A stretch of DNA of 64,000 bases from contig NC_057808.1 in the NCBI RefSeq assembly GCF_018294505.1, positions 227,599,780-227,663,779 on the forward strand, read 5' to 3'. Each line of letters begins with the position of its first letter. The first letter of the stretch is position 1. A model generated the notes under the pieces. The model searched no databases. It saw only the letters and a program-made list of their open reading frames with translations, and was not told the DNA's origin. Made by a program: the position numbers and the translations under genes. This stretch comes from Triticum aestivum (taxonomy: Eukaryota; Streptophyta; Magnoliopsida; Poales; Poaceae). Below are positions 1 to 9,920 of this stretch, piece by piece.

Positions 1-714
1 TCAAACCAATTCATATTTCGTTTTTGCATTATAGCTACTGTAATGTAACTTTTCCATGGCTTAATCCACTGATAGAAATCGATAGTTTCATCAAAACAAG
101 CAAGCTATGCATCAAAAACAGAATCTGTCTTAAACAGGACATTCTGTAGTAATCTGGAAGTTTAGCAAACTTCTGTAACTCCAAAAATTACAAAATAAAT
201 TTGACAATTTGAACAATTTGTACAGAAGTAATGTGAAAAAAGTTTCAGACCCATTCGACCTTCCAGTAAAAAAATGTAAAATCACGCGCTACAGCCAAAG
301 TTTCTGTTTCTGTTCTGCACATAGTAAACAAGCAATCTAATCATCCTAAAACCAAAGCTTGGCACATTATTTTTATAATATAATGGATATACACAAGGGG
401 ATAATTATTTACAGAGAAACTTCCATGAAAAATTCTACATTGTTTCCGTGAGCATGAACACAAGTGCTCAAGGTCGACCCTCACTTCTTCAATGCATAAC
501 TTTCCAATCACTTCTCTTTTTGAAAAACTTTTTAGGCATGAGAGGCAAGTAATTTTTTTGGTATTTTCATTCTTTAAATTTTTTTGTATGTTTCACCCAC
601 AACTAAATAGAAACAAAAAGGAAAAACATCTACTTAGTGAAGAAAGCAAACAAGCATACACGAGAATATCAACCCCACGCTATTGCTCCCCGGCAACGGT
701 GCCAGAAAAGAGCT
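1..714 (-). mobile_element. Leader/internal start of a Gypsy-type LTR element
   Basis: This AT-rich stretch has no convincing coding frame. It lies just inside a primer-binding site and an LTR that both read on the minus strand, so it is best read as the untranslated leader of an element whose body lies left of the window. The short open frames in it have no recognisable domain. The assignment rests on its position next to the primer site and is inference. Confidence 0.55.
688..704 (-). other. Primer-binding site, tRNA-Asp type
   Basis: Read on the minus strand the site is TGGCACCGTTGCCGGGG. This matches the complement of the 3' end of plant tRNA-Asp (TGGCGCCGTTGCCGGGG) except for one base. 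It starts ten bases inside the LTR end at 715, the expected place for minus-strand DNA priming. It fixes the element as minus-strand and the adjacent LTR as its 5' LTR. Confidence 0.75.
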
Positions 715-1706
715 TGATAATCCCCAAGTGCAGGGAATCATCGTAGCAATTTCCAAAGGTGGAAGTGATAAGTATGGATGTCGAACCCACAAGGAGCTAA
801 AGGTAAGATCAATATTCTCTCAAGCCCTATCTGCCACTGATACGACTCTACGTACACCAAACGTTTGCTTCCAACTAGCAACGAGAAATAAAACTACGTT
901 GTGGGTATGAAGAGGATAACTTTGTATGGTAACGGAGAGCTAAAACATAAAAGTAGGTGCTATTATCATAAAGTTAGAATATACTACTAAATATTATAAA
1001 TAGCGAGTGTGGAATAATGATGGATCGGTGTGGGAGAGCATCAAGTCCTCTTTATTCCCATACGCAACCCAAAGACAAAGCATCAGGTTCTCCCCCTTGT
1101 GCTTCCTCCTCCATGGCCTCCCCCCTAGATGGGGAGAGGTTCTCCCTCTGGTCCTTGGCCTTCATGGCGATGATGGCCCCTCCGGGATCCTCCTCCATGG
1201 CCTCCGGTGATGATGGCCCCCTCCGGCAGGGTGCCAGAGAGGGCCTAGATTGATTTCTCATGGCTAAAGAGGCTTGCGGCAGTGGAACTTCCGATCTAGG
1301 TTAATTTCTGGAGGTTTCTGTATATATAAGAGGTTTTGGCATCGAGAACAAGTCAAGGGGGTCTCCGGGCTGTCCACGAGGTAGGGGGCGCGCCCAGGGG
1401 GGTGGGCACGCCTCCCACCCTCGTGGGCAGCCCGGGACTCTTCTGGCCTAACTCTTTTACTCCATGGCCTTCTTCTGGTCCAAAAATAAGCTCCGTCAAG
1501 TTTCAGGTCAATTGGACTCCGTTTGGTTTTCCTTTTCTGCGATATTCTAAAACAAGGAAAAAACAAAAACTCGCACTAGGCTCTAGGTTAATAGGTTAGT
1601 CCCAAAAACCATATAAAATAGCATATAAATGCATATAAAACATCCAAGGTTGATAATATAATAGCATGAATACTTCATAAATTATAGATACGTTGCAGAC
1701 GTATCA
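715..1706 (-). repeat. 5' LTR of a minus-strand Gypsy-type element
   Basis: The block is 992 bp with TG/CA ends: TGATAATCCC on the left and GACGTATCA on the right. On the minus strand it starts TGATACGTCTGCAACG, a start common to several abundant Triticeae Gypsy LTRs. It holds a TATA box and a GC-rich inverted repeat. To its right, at 1707, the aORF of the host Tat element begins in mid-exon, so this element probably inserted into that exon. The expected target duplication (AGGAC at 1707-1711) would have its partner outside the window. Family name not asserted. Confidence 0.75.
1321..1435 (-). promoter_or_regulatory. LTR core promoter: TATA box and upstream GC-rich inverted repeat
   Basis: On the minus strand a TATA box (CTTATATATA) lies at 1321-1330. 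Thirty-four bases upstream of it is an imperfect inverted repeat with arms 1365-1395 and 1404-1435. The arms carry the core GGGCGCGCCC / GGGCACGCC and CCACGAGG / CCTCGTGG. The same arrangement and spacing occur in two other LTRs in the window. Confidence 0.6.
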
Positions 1707-2901
1707 AGGACGTTGATGCGAAGATGGTGGCGCAATGGGTGCAAGGCATCACAGGAAACAAGGATAACCCCAGGGGGTCCCGAAGAGTTTTACCATTCGA
1801 CGCCAACAACCAACCAGACCAGGTCTATTCTTTATTTCCGAGTGTTTTTCATTCTGACTTGCAGTTGTTTATTGAGTCAACCATCCTTTGTTCACCTCTT
1901 TTGCTTCGCAGATCTATACGAAGACATACTCAATGCCGAACGGGGAGCAAGAGCAGTATCAGGAAGGAGAAGAAAGTGGAGGCGAAAGCATGGATTGGCA
2001 GTCTGATGGAGGAGAAGAGGAGGACGAAAGCGAGGACTCGAGCAGTGGTGAAGAAGTCGAGTCACCACCTCACAACGAAAGGCGCTCCAAGCATAAGCAC
2101 GACCCAACAAGCATCTGTGGCAACATGGCTAAGCCGACTAGACAGACTTCCAAGCACACTCGGACCTCTTCCCCTGTGCTGACTGAGAAGGCTTCAAAGC
2201 AGCCCAAAGTTGCAGCGTCGAAGTCTCGGAAGACCCTGCCCAAGATCAAGATCGATGTCCCTGTCACTTCTGCGTAAGTGTCTTGTCCTCATTTTTTGCT
2301 CAAGGACCTGTGCTGTCGACTCCCTTCCTGATTTTACCGAGTGAATCTTGAAACTTGCAGTGCTGCTACCTCTGGGACATCTGCTTACAGAGATGGTGAC
2401 GAGGTAATGGAAGACGCAGTCACTTCCAACACGGGTATGACTTTTGCAGCTCCTCCCAATGTCGACTGAATTTTGTTGGTCGACTGAATTCTGGCGATTG
2501 ATTGTTTTGCAGCTCCTCCCAATGTCATTGATCTTCCAGATGACGACGAGGATGTGCCGCTAAGGCCCATGGGAAGGAGAAGCAGGAAGATATCAACTGG
2601 CAAGGTGCCTCAGTCGACGCCGGTGACGGAACCGGTGATCCAGGAGACCGGCGATGCCAACCGGGCTTCCGTGAATTTTGCCGTACCATTGTCGAGTGCC
2701 CAACCTTCAGCGTCGACTGCACAGATTCCAGCCTATCCACCGTCTTCACTCTTCACTGCGCATCACATCCCAGAGGACCAAGTGGGTGCTGCCAAGGAAG
2801 CTATACGCCAGGCAGGCATCATGATGGAGCAGATGAAGGTGGTTCGGGAGGCTAGTCAAGCTGCTTATGACGGCAGTTCGGCTCTCCAGAGCAACGTCCA
2901 G
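1707..2901 (+). pseudogene. Tat antisense aORF, exons of the N-terminal and middle part
   Basis: Four exons join in one reading frame across GT-AG introns: 1707-1822 (5'-truncated), 1912-2273, 2361-2434 and 2513-2901. The first ends in NNQPDQ and the second continues IYTKTYSMPNGE. The product is hydrophilic, with an acidic segment (EEGEESGGESMDW, EEDESEDSSS), a Lys/Arg-rich stretch, then DLPDDDEDVPLRP and a C-terminal helical part. No catalytic domain is visible. The next intron (from 2902) was the target of chromovirus A, and the ORF resumes at 13170 in frame (SNVQ joined to KSCELG). It lies antisense to the host pol, as in Tat aORFs. The start exon is missing, cut by the LTR ending at 1706. 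Function unknown. Confidence 0.7.
2443..2527 (+). repeat. Short direct duplication creating two splice acceptors
   Basis: The string TTTGCAGCTCCTCCCAATGT occurs at about 2443-2462 and again at about 2506-2525. Each copy holds a pyrimidine tract and CAG acceptor. Only the second acceptor (AG at 2511-2512) keeps the aORF open. Using the first gives CTCCTCCCAATGTCGACTGA with a stop. Confidence 0.7.
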
Positions 2902-2942
2902 GTTGGTTGATTACCGACTGACCCTTTAGCTTGTCGCTTGTT

Positions 2943-5534
2943 TGTAGCGACCCAACCTCAGATGGTCAAGTCTCCGTGCTTCAGTGTCATCCCTGGATCC
3001 GTAATGCTGACACACACAGTACTCGAAGGATTTATAACAGAGTAGCAATCACACACTTATTACATCGAATGTCTCCAAAGAGAACTTATTACAGTAAATA
3101 TGGCTTAAGGCCATCTAAATAAGATAACAGCAGAAGGCTTGGAAGATAAAGTGAGTCCATCAACTCCAACGACATAGCTGAGTGCATGACAAATGACCTA
3201 GCGTACCTTACTCGTCTGAAAAGTCTGCAACATGATATGTTGCAGCCCGAAAACGGGTCAGCACATGGAATATGCTGGCAATATAACACAGTAGAGCAAT
3301 GAATAGATAAATGCTATCACTACATGCATATTTGGCTGGTGGAGTCTCTATCGTTATATGGTTTTGCGAAAAGCCAATTTTTTCCTACAACAAAGGCATA
3401 AATTTCATTTAACTATCATGGTGGTTGAAAAATCATTGAGAAGGTTCCTCCAACTCAATCCCAATTAAAGTAATCATAACCCAACAAATTAATTTAGAGT
3501 GATGAGATCAAATCAATAATTCAAGTACCAGATACTCAAGTTGTCCATAACCTGGGACACGGCAAACCATGATTAGTTTATACACTCTGCAAAGGTTTGC
3601 GCACTTTTCCCCACAAGACTCGATCTCCTCCGTTGGATTTCTCGCACTGCATGGTGTTTGAGAAACGGATGACCGAGACACAGTCTTTCAGAAGCAATAA
3701 CTCTAACCCCGGGTAGATAGTACCAACCTACATCCCCTACATCTACTAGCCTACCACTGGAAGAGGTCATGCAACATACTCAACTATGCTAGAGCCCATA
3801 ATGGCTTGTGGCTGCACACATAAGTTTCTAGCATGAAAAATCTTATGATCCCTTTGAGCCTGGGTGGCAGACCGTAGGATGATCACACGGGTACTCCGGG
3901 ATATCCTAGAACAACACTGGATTCTCCAGGTGCCTACAAGCAATCCACCCAGATGTGCATTAAAGTTGCCACCTTAAGTTGAACCATTAATTAATGATCT
4001 CACATCTGTCATGGATACACTCAAAACCATTCCACGTCTACGAGCATAGCATGGCAATATAAGCATAACGTAGAAGTAACTCCCAAGGGTTTGATAATAA
4101 AATAGGTAATAGGTCCTACCTCATCATCTACTTCCCAAACACACATGTTAAGAGATCCTAATCATGCAATGTGTGAGGGTTGTTACTAATGCATAAAAAC
4201 TGGGTAATAAAGGGGTATGATCAATGTGTTACTTGCCTTGCTGACGATCTGCAAATCCTAAAGACTCGTAGTAGCACGCTTCGCACTCCGGGAATTCTAT
4301 CGCAAACAAACAATAGCATACATAAGAAATCCAGCAAAGTTGCATGGGTAAAACTCAAATAAGAAGATCTAACCAGAAAATTCAACTCAAGAACTCCGGT
4401 TTGCAAAAAGAATCAAATCAAACGGAGCAACGAAACTCAAACTGTGAAAGAAACAAGATCCGATTACTATTCTGGACTAAAGTCAAGTTTTACAGTACCA
4501 AAATCCTGTTCAAGTTGGTTAAACAGAAAGAGGGCTTCGAGATGAAGACCTAGGCGCTTGAATCGCCTGATTCCGATAAACGAGCGAAAAGTTATACTAA
4601 AACGAAAATCAGGGCAGAAATTGCGATCGAAAATAATCCTGAAAAACCCTGGAAAAAGAAAAACTGACGAACAGGCTAACGAACGGACGTTCGCTGTCTG
4701 CGGCTAATGGGAGCACATCGTTCGTTAAAACGAACGTACGGACGAACATCCGCTAAATAAATAAACTGACGGAAAAAGCGAACCGATCTATAAAAAAACG
4801 GATTTAGGGTTTCTAAAAAATCCGAATGAACCGAAAAAAAGGTTTTCTCGCGAAAACCGTTGACGGCGGAGGCGCTACCTCCGGCGAGGTCGGCAACGGC
4901 GGCGGCGGCGTCACGGGTCAGCGGCGGCGGCTGGCGGTGGCGCGGGCGCAAGGCGGCGGCGCGCGTCTGGGTTAGGGTTGGGAGCGGCGTGGGCTTCAGT
5001 GGGTTGGGGCAACTCGGGCGGCGCGGCATATAAAGGCCGGCTGGGCGGTGTCCTAGTCGGGCTCGGCCCGGTTAGGTCGGTTACCTTTTAAAAAAAATAT
5101 TCCGACGCGCAGAAAAATGAAGAAAAGAAATACTAAACGGACAAAGTGAACATTTATTTGGGCTTCTAATGAAATTTTGAAAAACGCATATTTTTCCTAA
5201 TTCGAATAAAATTGCAATAAAAACCAAATAAAATCATTTATTTGATTTTAATATTTTTCCTCCAATATTTCATTTATTTTGGAGAAGTCATATTATCTCC
5301 TCTCATATTTTTTTGATATGAAATATTTTCGGAGAGAAAAATCATTAAAACCAAAATGATCCTTGTTTCAATATTTGATAAAATTCAAATATGAGAAACG
5401 TGAAATCCCCAACTCTCTCCGTGGGTCCTTGAGTTGCTTAGAATTTCGAGGATCGAGAAACGAAATGCAGTAAAATATGATATGCATGAATGACCTATGT
5501 ATAACATTACAAATTGAAAATTTGGGATGTTACA
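2943..5534 (-). repeat. Chromovirus A 3' LTR
   Basis: The LTR is 2592 bp, from TGTAGCGACC to GGGATGTTACA. It contains a CGG-rich segment near 4860-5040 that would lie in the transcribed leader, and an AT-rich part at 5090-5520. Compared with the right LTR it lacks about 50 bases after ACTAAACGGA (near 5137). The small open frames in it have no domain. Confidence 0.85.
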
Positions 5535-5550
5535 AACCTACCCCCTTAAG
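5535..5550 (-). other. Polypurine tract of chromovirus A
   Basis: On the minus strand the 16 bases before the 3' LTR read CTTAAGGGGGTAGGTT, a purine-rich primer for plus-strand DNA. It directly abuts the LTR end TGTAACATCCC. Confidence 0.75.
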
Positions 5551-6055
5551 ATGAATCTCGCCCTCGAGATTCGGGTTGGCTAGAAAATAGGTGTGGGTGG
5601 TCTTTGCGTAGATCATCCTCTCGTTCCCAGGTGGCTTCATCCGCGGTATGGTGGCTCCACTGAACTTTGCAAAACTTGATAACCTTGCTGCGAGTAACTC
5701 AGCTCGCAACCTCAAGAATCTTGACAGGTTTCTCCTCATAAGTCAAATCATTATCCAACTGTATTGCTTCCAAGGGAACTGTATCTCTCAGAGGAATATC
5801 GGCCATCTCGGCATGGCACTTCTTCAATTGGGAAACGTGAAACACATCATGAACTCCTGACAGTCCTTCGGGTAACTCCAACTTGTAGGCAACCTCTCCC
5901 ATGCTTTCCAAAACATGGTACGGTCCTACAAATTTCGGGGCTAACTTTCCCTTAACTCCAAAACACTTAACTCCTCGAAGAGGTGACACTCGCAGATACG
6001 CTCTGTTTCCGATTTCATAGACTACCTCCTTGTGTTTCGAGTCTGCATAACTCTT
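5547..6055 (-). pseudogene. Integrase C-terminus and chromodomain of chromovirus A
   Basis: The frame continues the pol ORF after an in-frame TAG at 6056-6058. It holds the integrase C-terminal module (SPLRGVKCFGVKGKLAPKF, GPYHVLE, LPEGLSGVHDVFHVSQLKK) and then the start of a chromodomain (DLTYEEKPVKILEVAS). A TGA near 5699 cuts the chromodomain; the remaining part, including the WERED motif, is still readable downstream. Copy B keeps this position open. Chromodomains are thought to direct integration to particular chromatin. Two stops make it non-functional here. Confidence 0.75.
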
Positions 6056-8566
6056 CTATCTGGACTGAGCTACCTTCAGTCTATCTCGAATCAGCTTAAC
6101 CTTCTCTTCGGACTCCTTAATCAAATCCGGTCCAAACAACTGGCGGTATCCAACTTCATCCCACATCAACGGTGTTTGGCATCTTCTTCCATACAGGGCT
6201 TCAAACGGTGCCATCTTCAAACTGGCCTGGTAGCTGTTGTTGTAAGAGAACTCCGCATAGGGCAAGTTGTCATCACAACTAGATCCATAATCTAGCGCAC
6301 AAGCTCTCAACATGTCCTCCAGAATCTGATTGACTCTCTCGGTCTGTCCATCTGTCTGCGGGTGAAAAGCTGTACTGAACTCCTGCCTGGTTCCCAAAGT
6401 CTGGTGCAGTTGGTGCCAAAACTTTGAAGTAAACTGTGTTCTTCTATCTGATACGATGGTCCTCGGAACTCCGTGTAGACATACGATCCTGGTCATGTAT
6501 ATCTTGGCCAGCTTCGCACTTGTATAGGTGGTTTTCACTGGGATAAAGTGAGCTACTTTGGTCAGGCAATCCACTACTACCCAAATAGAATCATATCCCG
6601 ATCGGGTCGTGGGTAATCCAGTGATAAAATCCATGCCAAGTTTGTCCCACTTCCATTTGGGAATCGGCATAGGCTGCAGTAATCCTGCTGGTTTCTGATG
6701 TTCTGCCTTCACTCTCTGACATACATCACATACCGCTACATACTCGGCAATATCCTTCTTCATTCCGGTCCACCAGAAACGCTCCTTCAAATCCAAATAC
6801 ATCTTAGTATTTCCGGGGTGTATCGAGTATGGCGAATTATGAGCTTCCTGTAGTATCAACTTCCTGATCTCTGCATTATTGGGCACATATACACAGTCCT
6901 CAAACCACAAGGTGTCGTGCTCATCCTCACGAAAGCCTTTGGCTTTTCCTTCACTCATCTTCTCCTTTATTTCGGCAATTTCTTTGTCATCCTTCTGAGC
7001 TTCTCGAATCTTCAGCTGGTGATATCCTGATCGCAAATCGATCTTCGAAAACACTTTAGCTCCTTGCAGCTGGTCGAACAAATCATTGATCATCGGTAGT
7101 GGGTACTTGTTTTTGATTGTTACTTCATTCAACGCACGATAATCAACAACCATTTGTAATGATCCATCCTTCTTCGCAACCAAGAGCACTAGGGCTCCCC
7201 ATGGTGATGAACTTCGGCGAATGTAACCTTTCTCCAACAACTCCTTAATATGCTTCATAATCTCCTCTAGATCATTTGCGGGCATCCGGTATGGTCTCTT
7301 CAATATCGGTCCGGTGCCTGGCAGTAGTTCTATCAAAAACTCGATGTCTCGATCTGGCGGCATGCCTAGTAACTCCTCTGGAAATACATCTGGGTAATCC
7401 TTCACTACCGGCACTTCCTCCCGAACAACTCCCGTGAGAGAATTTACTTGGGTCCTCCTCGGCGCATGCCTGGAAACATACTTGATCCTTTTTCCCTCCG
7501 AGGTGGTGAGTAGAATAGACCTGCTAGCACAGTCAATGCTTCCTCCATACTTCGAGAGCCAATCCATTCCTAGTATCACATCCAAACCTTGTGATTCCAA
7601 AATTACTAGGTCTGAGGGGAAAACATGGCTACCAATGGTTAAGGGTATCCGATCGCACCATCGGCTGGCCATATACTCTGCACCGGGTGAGCTTACTCGC
7701 AAGGGTGTCCTAAGGGCTAAGGTGGGTAACTTAAACTTGTCCACAAATCCCCTTGAAATGTATGAATGCGATGCACCAGTATCAAAAAGAACAACTGCAG
7801 TAAATGACTTAACCCAAAACTTACCGATATCTGCATCTGGGTGTTCTTCAACTTCCGACACGTTCACGTGGTTCACTTGTCCCCTATTGAAAGGGTTGGG
7901 CTTCTTCCCAGCGCTTCCATTGCCATTACCGTTCTTTGCCTCAGGGCTCTCAGTGGCATAGTGTCCAGTCTTCCCGCACTTGAAACAAGTAATGTGACTT
8001 AGATCCCTCTTGGCGGGTGTGGCTGGAGTGGAGCGGTTCTGATTACTGCTTGATCCATTCCCATTCCCATTCTTGGGGCCATTGTGGTTATGCGAACTTC
8101 CTTCATTGTGAGTATGGCCTCCATGGTTATGGGTATATCCTCCCGAGTTCGGGGTTAAACGAGGCTTCTCCTGAGCTCCAGAATTGTACTTCCCTTGTTC
8201 ATACTTCCTTTTGCGGCTCTCAATCTGCTGCTGCTTCCCTTCCATCATAAGAGCCTTGTCTACCAACTCCTGGTAGTTGTTAAATGTTGCCACCATCAAC
8301 TGCATGCTCATCTCATCATTCGGCCCTTCCATAAACTTCTCCTGCTTCGTGGCATCTGTGGCCACATCATCAGGGGAATAACGGGATAGCTTACGGAACT
8401 CATCTACGTACTGAGACACAGTACGATTCCCCTGGCGCAAGTTGCGAAACACACGTTTCTTCATGCTCATAGCTCCAGTTGAGACATGGCTGTGCGGAAT
8501 GCTTGCTGAAAATGAACCCAAGTGATATTGGCTATCGGGAAGGTGGTTGTGTAATTCTCCCACCAT
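6056..8566 (-). pseudogene. Chromovirus A gag-protease-(deleted RT)-integrase ORF
   Basis: An 836-residue open frame. In order: gag core (from [15 protein letters not shown], residue ~33), zinc knuckle [14 protein letters not shown] (~193, last Cys replaced by Ser), protease [14 protein letters not shown] (~260), RT start ([32 protein letters not shown] to ~519), then directly an RNase H/integrase boundary ([18 protein letters not shown]), integrase HHCC region (~580-615) and DDE core with D ~643, D ~703 and E ~739. The RT palm with its YxDD box and all of RNase H are absent, yet the frame stays open. Next to the second Asp copy A has SDRRTQF where copy B has the usual SDRGTQF. It cannot reverse transcribe by itself. 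The gag start lies in another frame at 8467-8874. Confidence 0.85.
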
Positions 8567-8874
8567 GATGTTGCTGGTCCATCCAATTGGTGTGCGGCAA
8601 AATGCACCTTCTCAGCATCAGTGCAACCTGCGGTGGTCAACTCCCTTCCAATCTTGCGTAACCAGTCATCCGCAACTATGGGCTCGGTGCTACTGGAAAA
8701 CACCGGCAGCTGCAACCTCAGAAAGCAGGCTAAGTTGTCAACTGGTGGTGGTGGTGGAGGGTTGTTGTTGTTGCCTTGGTTTTGGACTAATATCTGCATC
8801 AAGGCATTCTGCTGCTGGATCAACTGGGTGATCTCCGGTGGGAAAACAAATCCGGTGTCACGTCTCGGAGGCAT
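8467..8874 (-). pseudogene. Chromovirus A gag N-terminus
   Basis: The frame starts MPPRRDTGFVFPPEITQL, the likely gag start. It has a Gln/Asn/Pro-rich segment (QNQGNNNNPPPPPPV) and the retrotransposon gag core with [30 protein letters not shown] and [11 protein letters not shown]. It then leaves the pol frame near 8490, so a frameshift separates it from the 836-residue ORF that overlaps it. It is identical to the copy at 37339-37746. Gag forms the particle in which reverse transcription takes place. Confidence 0.8.
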
Positions 8875-9076
8875 CTGATGGGTTTAGAGGGGAGAGATTA
8901 GAATAGAAAGGAGGTCTAGTGAGAAAGCACTACCCATATGCACATGAGACAAACACAATCATATCATATCACTCAATCAATCAAGCAAGGGCATACAATC
9001 GGTCTAGAACTAGCGTTAAAAGTGCTCAGACTACTACTATATACAGGGGGAATACTACTAATCATATGGTGGTCAT

Positions 9077-9475
9077 CTAGAAATTTTGATCGGTGGAAGA
9101 CTCCATGATATCCGCTCCAGCTTCGTCTTCATAATCATCATCACTATCGTCAGGGTCGGAGTCGGTGTCGTCGATGATGATGTAGTTCTCCGGACAAGTG
9201 GAATCGTCGTCCTCTTCTCCTGGCGTGGGGTCTCCCATGAAAACTCCTAGCTTCCTTGTCAGGTCGTCATTCTTCTCCACGAGTACCGTCATTTCCTCCT
9301 CATATCCATCACGTGTAGACTTAAGCTCCTCTTCTACCTCGGTGATCCTTGTCATTGCCTTCTTCAAATCTATCATGCTTGCGCACATCTGGTTCTCCTG
9401 GCGTCGAATGTGCTGGTTTAGCTCCTGGATGAATGCTGCAATGGATCTGTCCTCCTGGTGCTGACTATCTCCCAT
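9077..9475 (-). pseudogene. Chromovirus A extra upstream ORF, C-terminal coiled-coil/acidic part
   Basis: A 132-residue frame between the leader and gag. It has a predicted coiled coil (DLKKAMTRITEVEEELKST, then VLVEKNDDLTRKLGVF) and a very acidic tail (DDTDSDPDDSDDDYEDEA). It is probably the second half of one protein with the ORF at 9418-9813, since their ends overlap in different frames around QWEIVS/MGDSQH. I know no catalytic function. It occurs in all three chromovirus copies in the window, so it belongs to the family. Confidence 0.65.
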
Positions 9476-9813
9476 TGCTCATTTCGGCGCCCACATATCT
9501 GGTAGATAGTATCCTTGAGATCCTTGTGGTAAACTTCGCCGATGCGCCCCATGGCAATGTGGGCTGCCATGCTCTTTCCTAGACTCCAGGTTGGTGCATC
9601 AAAGGAAAATTTTATGGGCTCCGTAACTGGCGTGAATGTCCTTCCTGGAACTTGAACTCGAATCATCCATCGCTCCTCTTCTGGTAAAGTGGCGGTGTAG
9701 GTTCCGGTGAAGCTTGGTATTCCGATGTTCAGGTATCTAGTGACTTTCTTCAAGTGTCGTCCAAAGGGTGTGTCTTCATCCGGTTGTGCAAACTTGTTCC
9801 TTCAGTCCGCCAT
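9418..9813 (-). pseudogene. Chromovirus A extra upstream ORF, N-terminal part
   Basis: The frame runs from MAD at about 9813, where copies A and B have a TGA as fourth codon, to RTDPLQHSSRS at 9418. The X copy reads MADSRNKFAQPDEDTPFG without that stop. The segment has VTRYLNIGIPSFTGTYTATL, WMIRVQVPGRTF and PIKFSFDAPTW, a mixed alpha/beta composition. Function not recognised. Its place is between the initiator-Met primer site and gag. Confidence 0.6.
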
Positions 9814-9905
9814 CCTAAAGAGTAGAAAATGGGGAGGAGTCAGAAATGAGTAGAGAGGAGTGACCTATGGCTTTTCTTAGTGGTCGTGTCCTACATTCAG
9901 CGTGT

Positions 9906-9917
9906 GCTCTGATACCA
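9906..9917 (-). other. Primer-binding site, initiator tRNA-Met type (chromovirus A)
   Basis: On the minus strand it reads TGGTATCAGAGC, complementary to the 3' end of plant initiator tRNA-Met. It lies three bases inside the LTR that starts at 9921. Confidence 0.85.
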
Positions 9918-9920
9918 TCT

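Noticed and set aside
688..704. tRNA-like sequence
   Set aside because: Only the 3' 17 bases of tRNA-Asp match, as expected of a primer-binding site; no cloverleaf around it. The same holds for the initiator-Met sites.
7434..7961. 175-residue plus-strand open frame (and its copy at 36306-36833)
   Set aside because: Antisense shadow of the chromovirus protease region.
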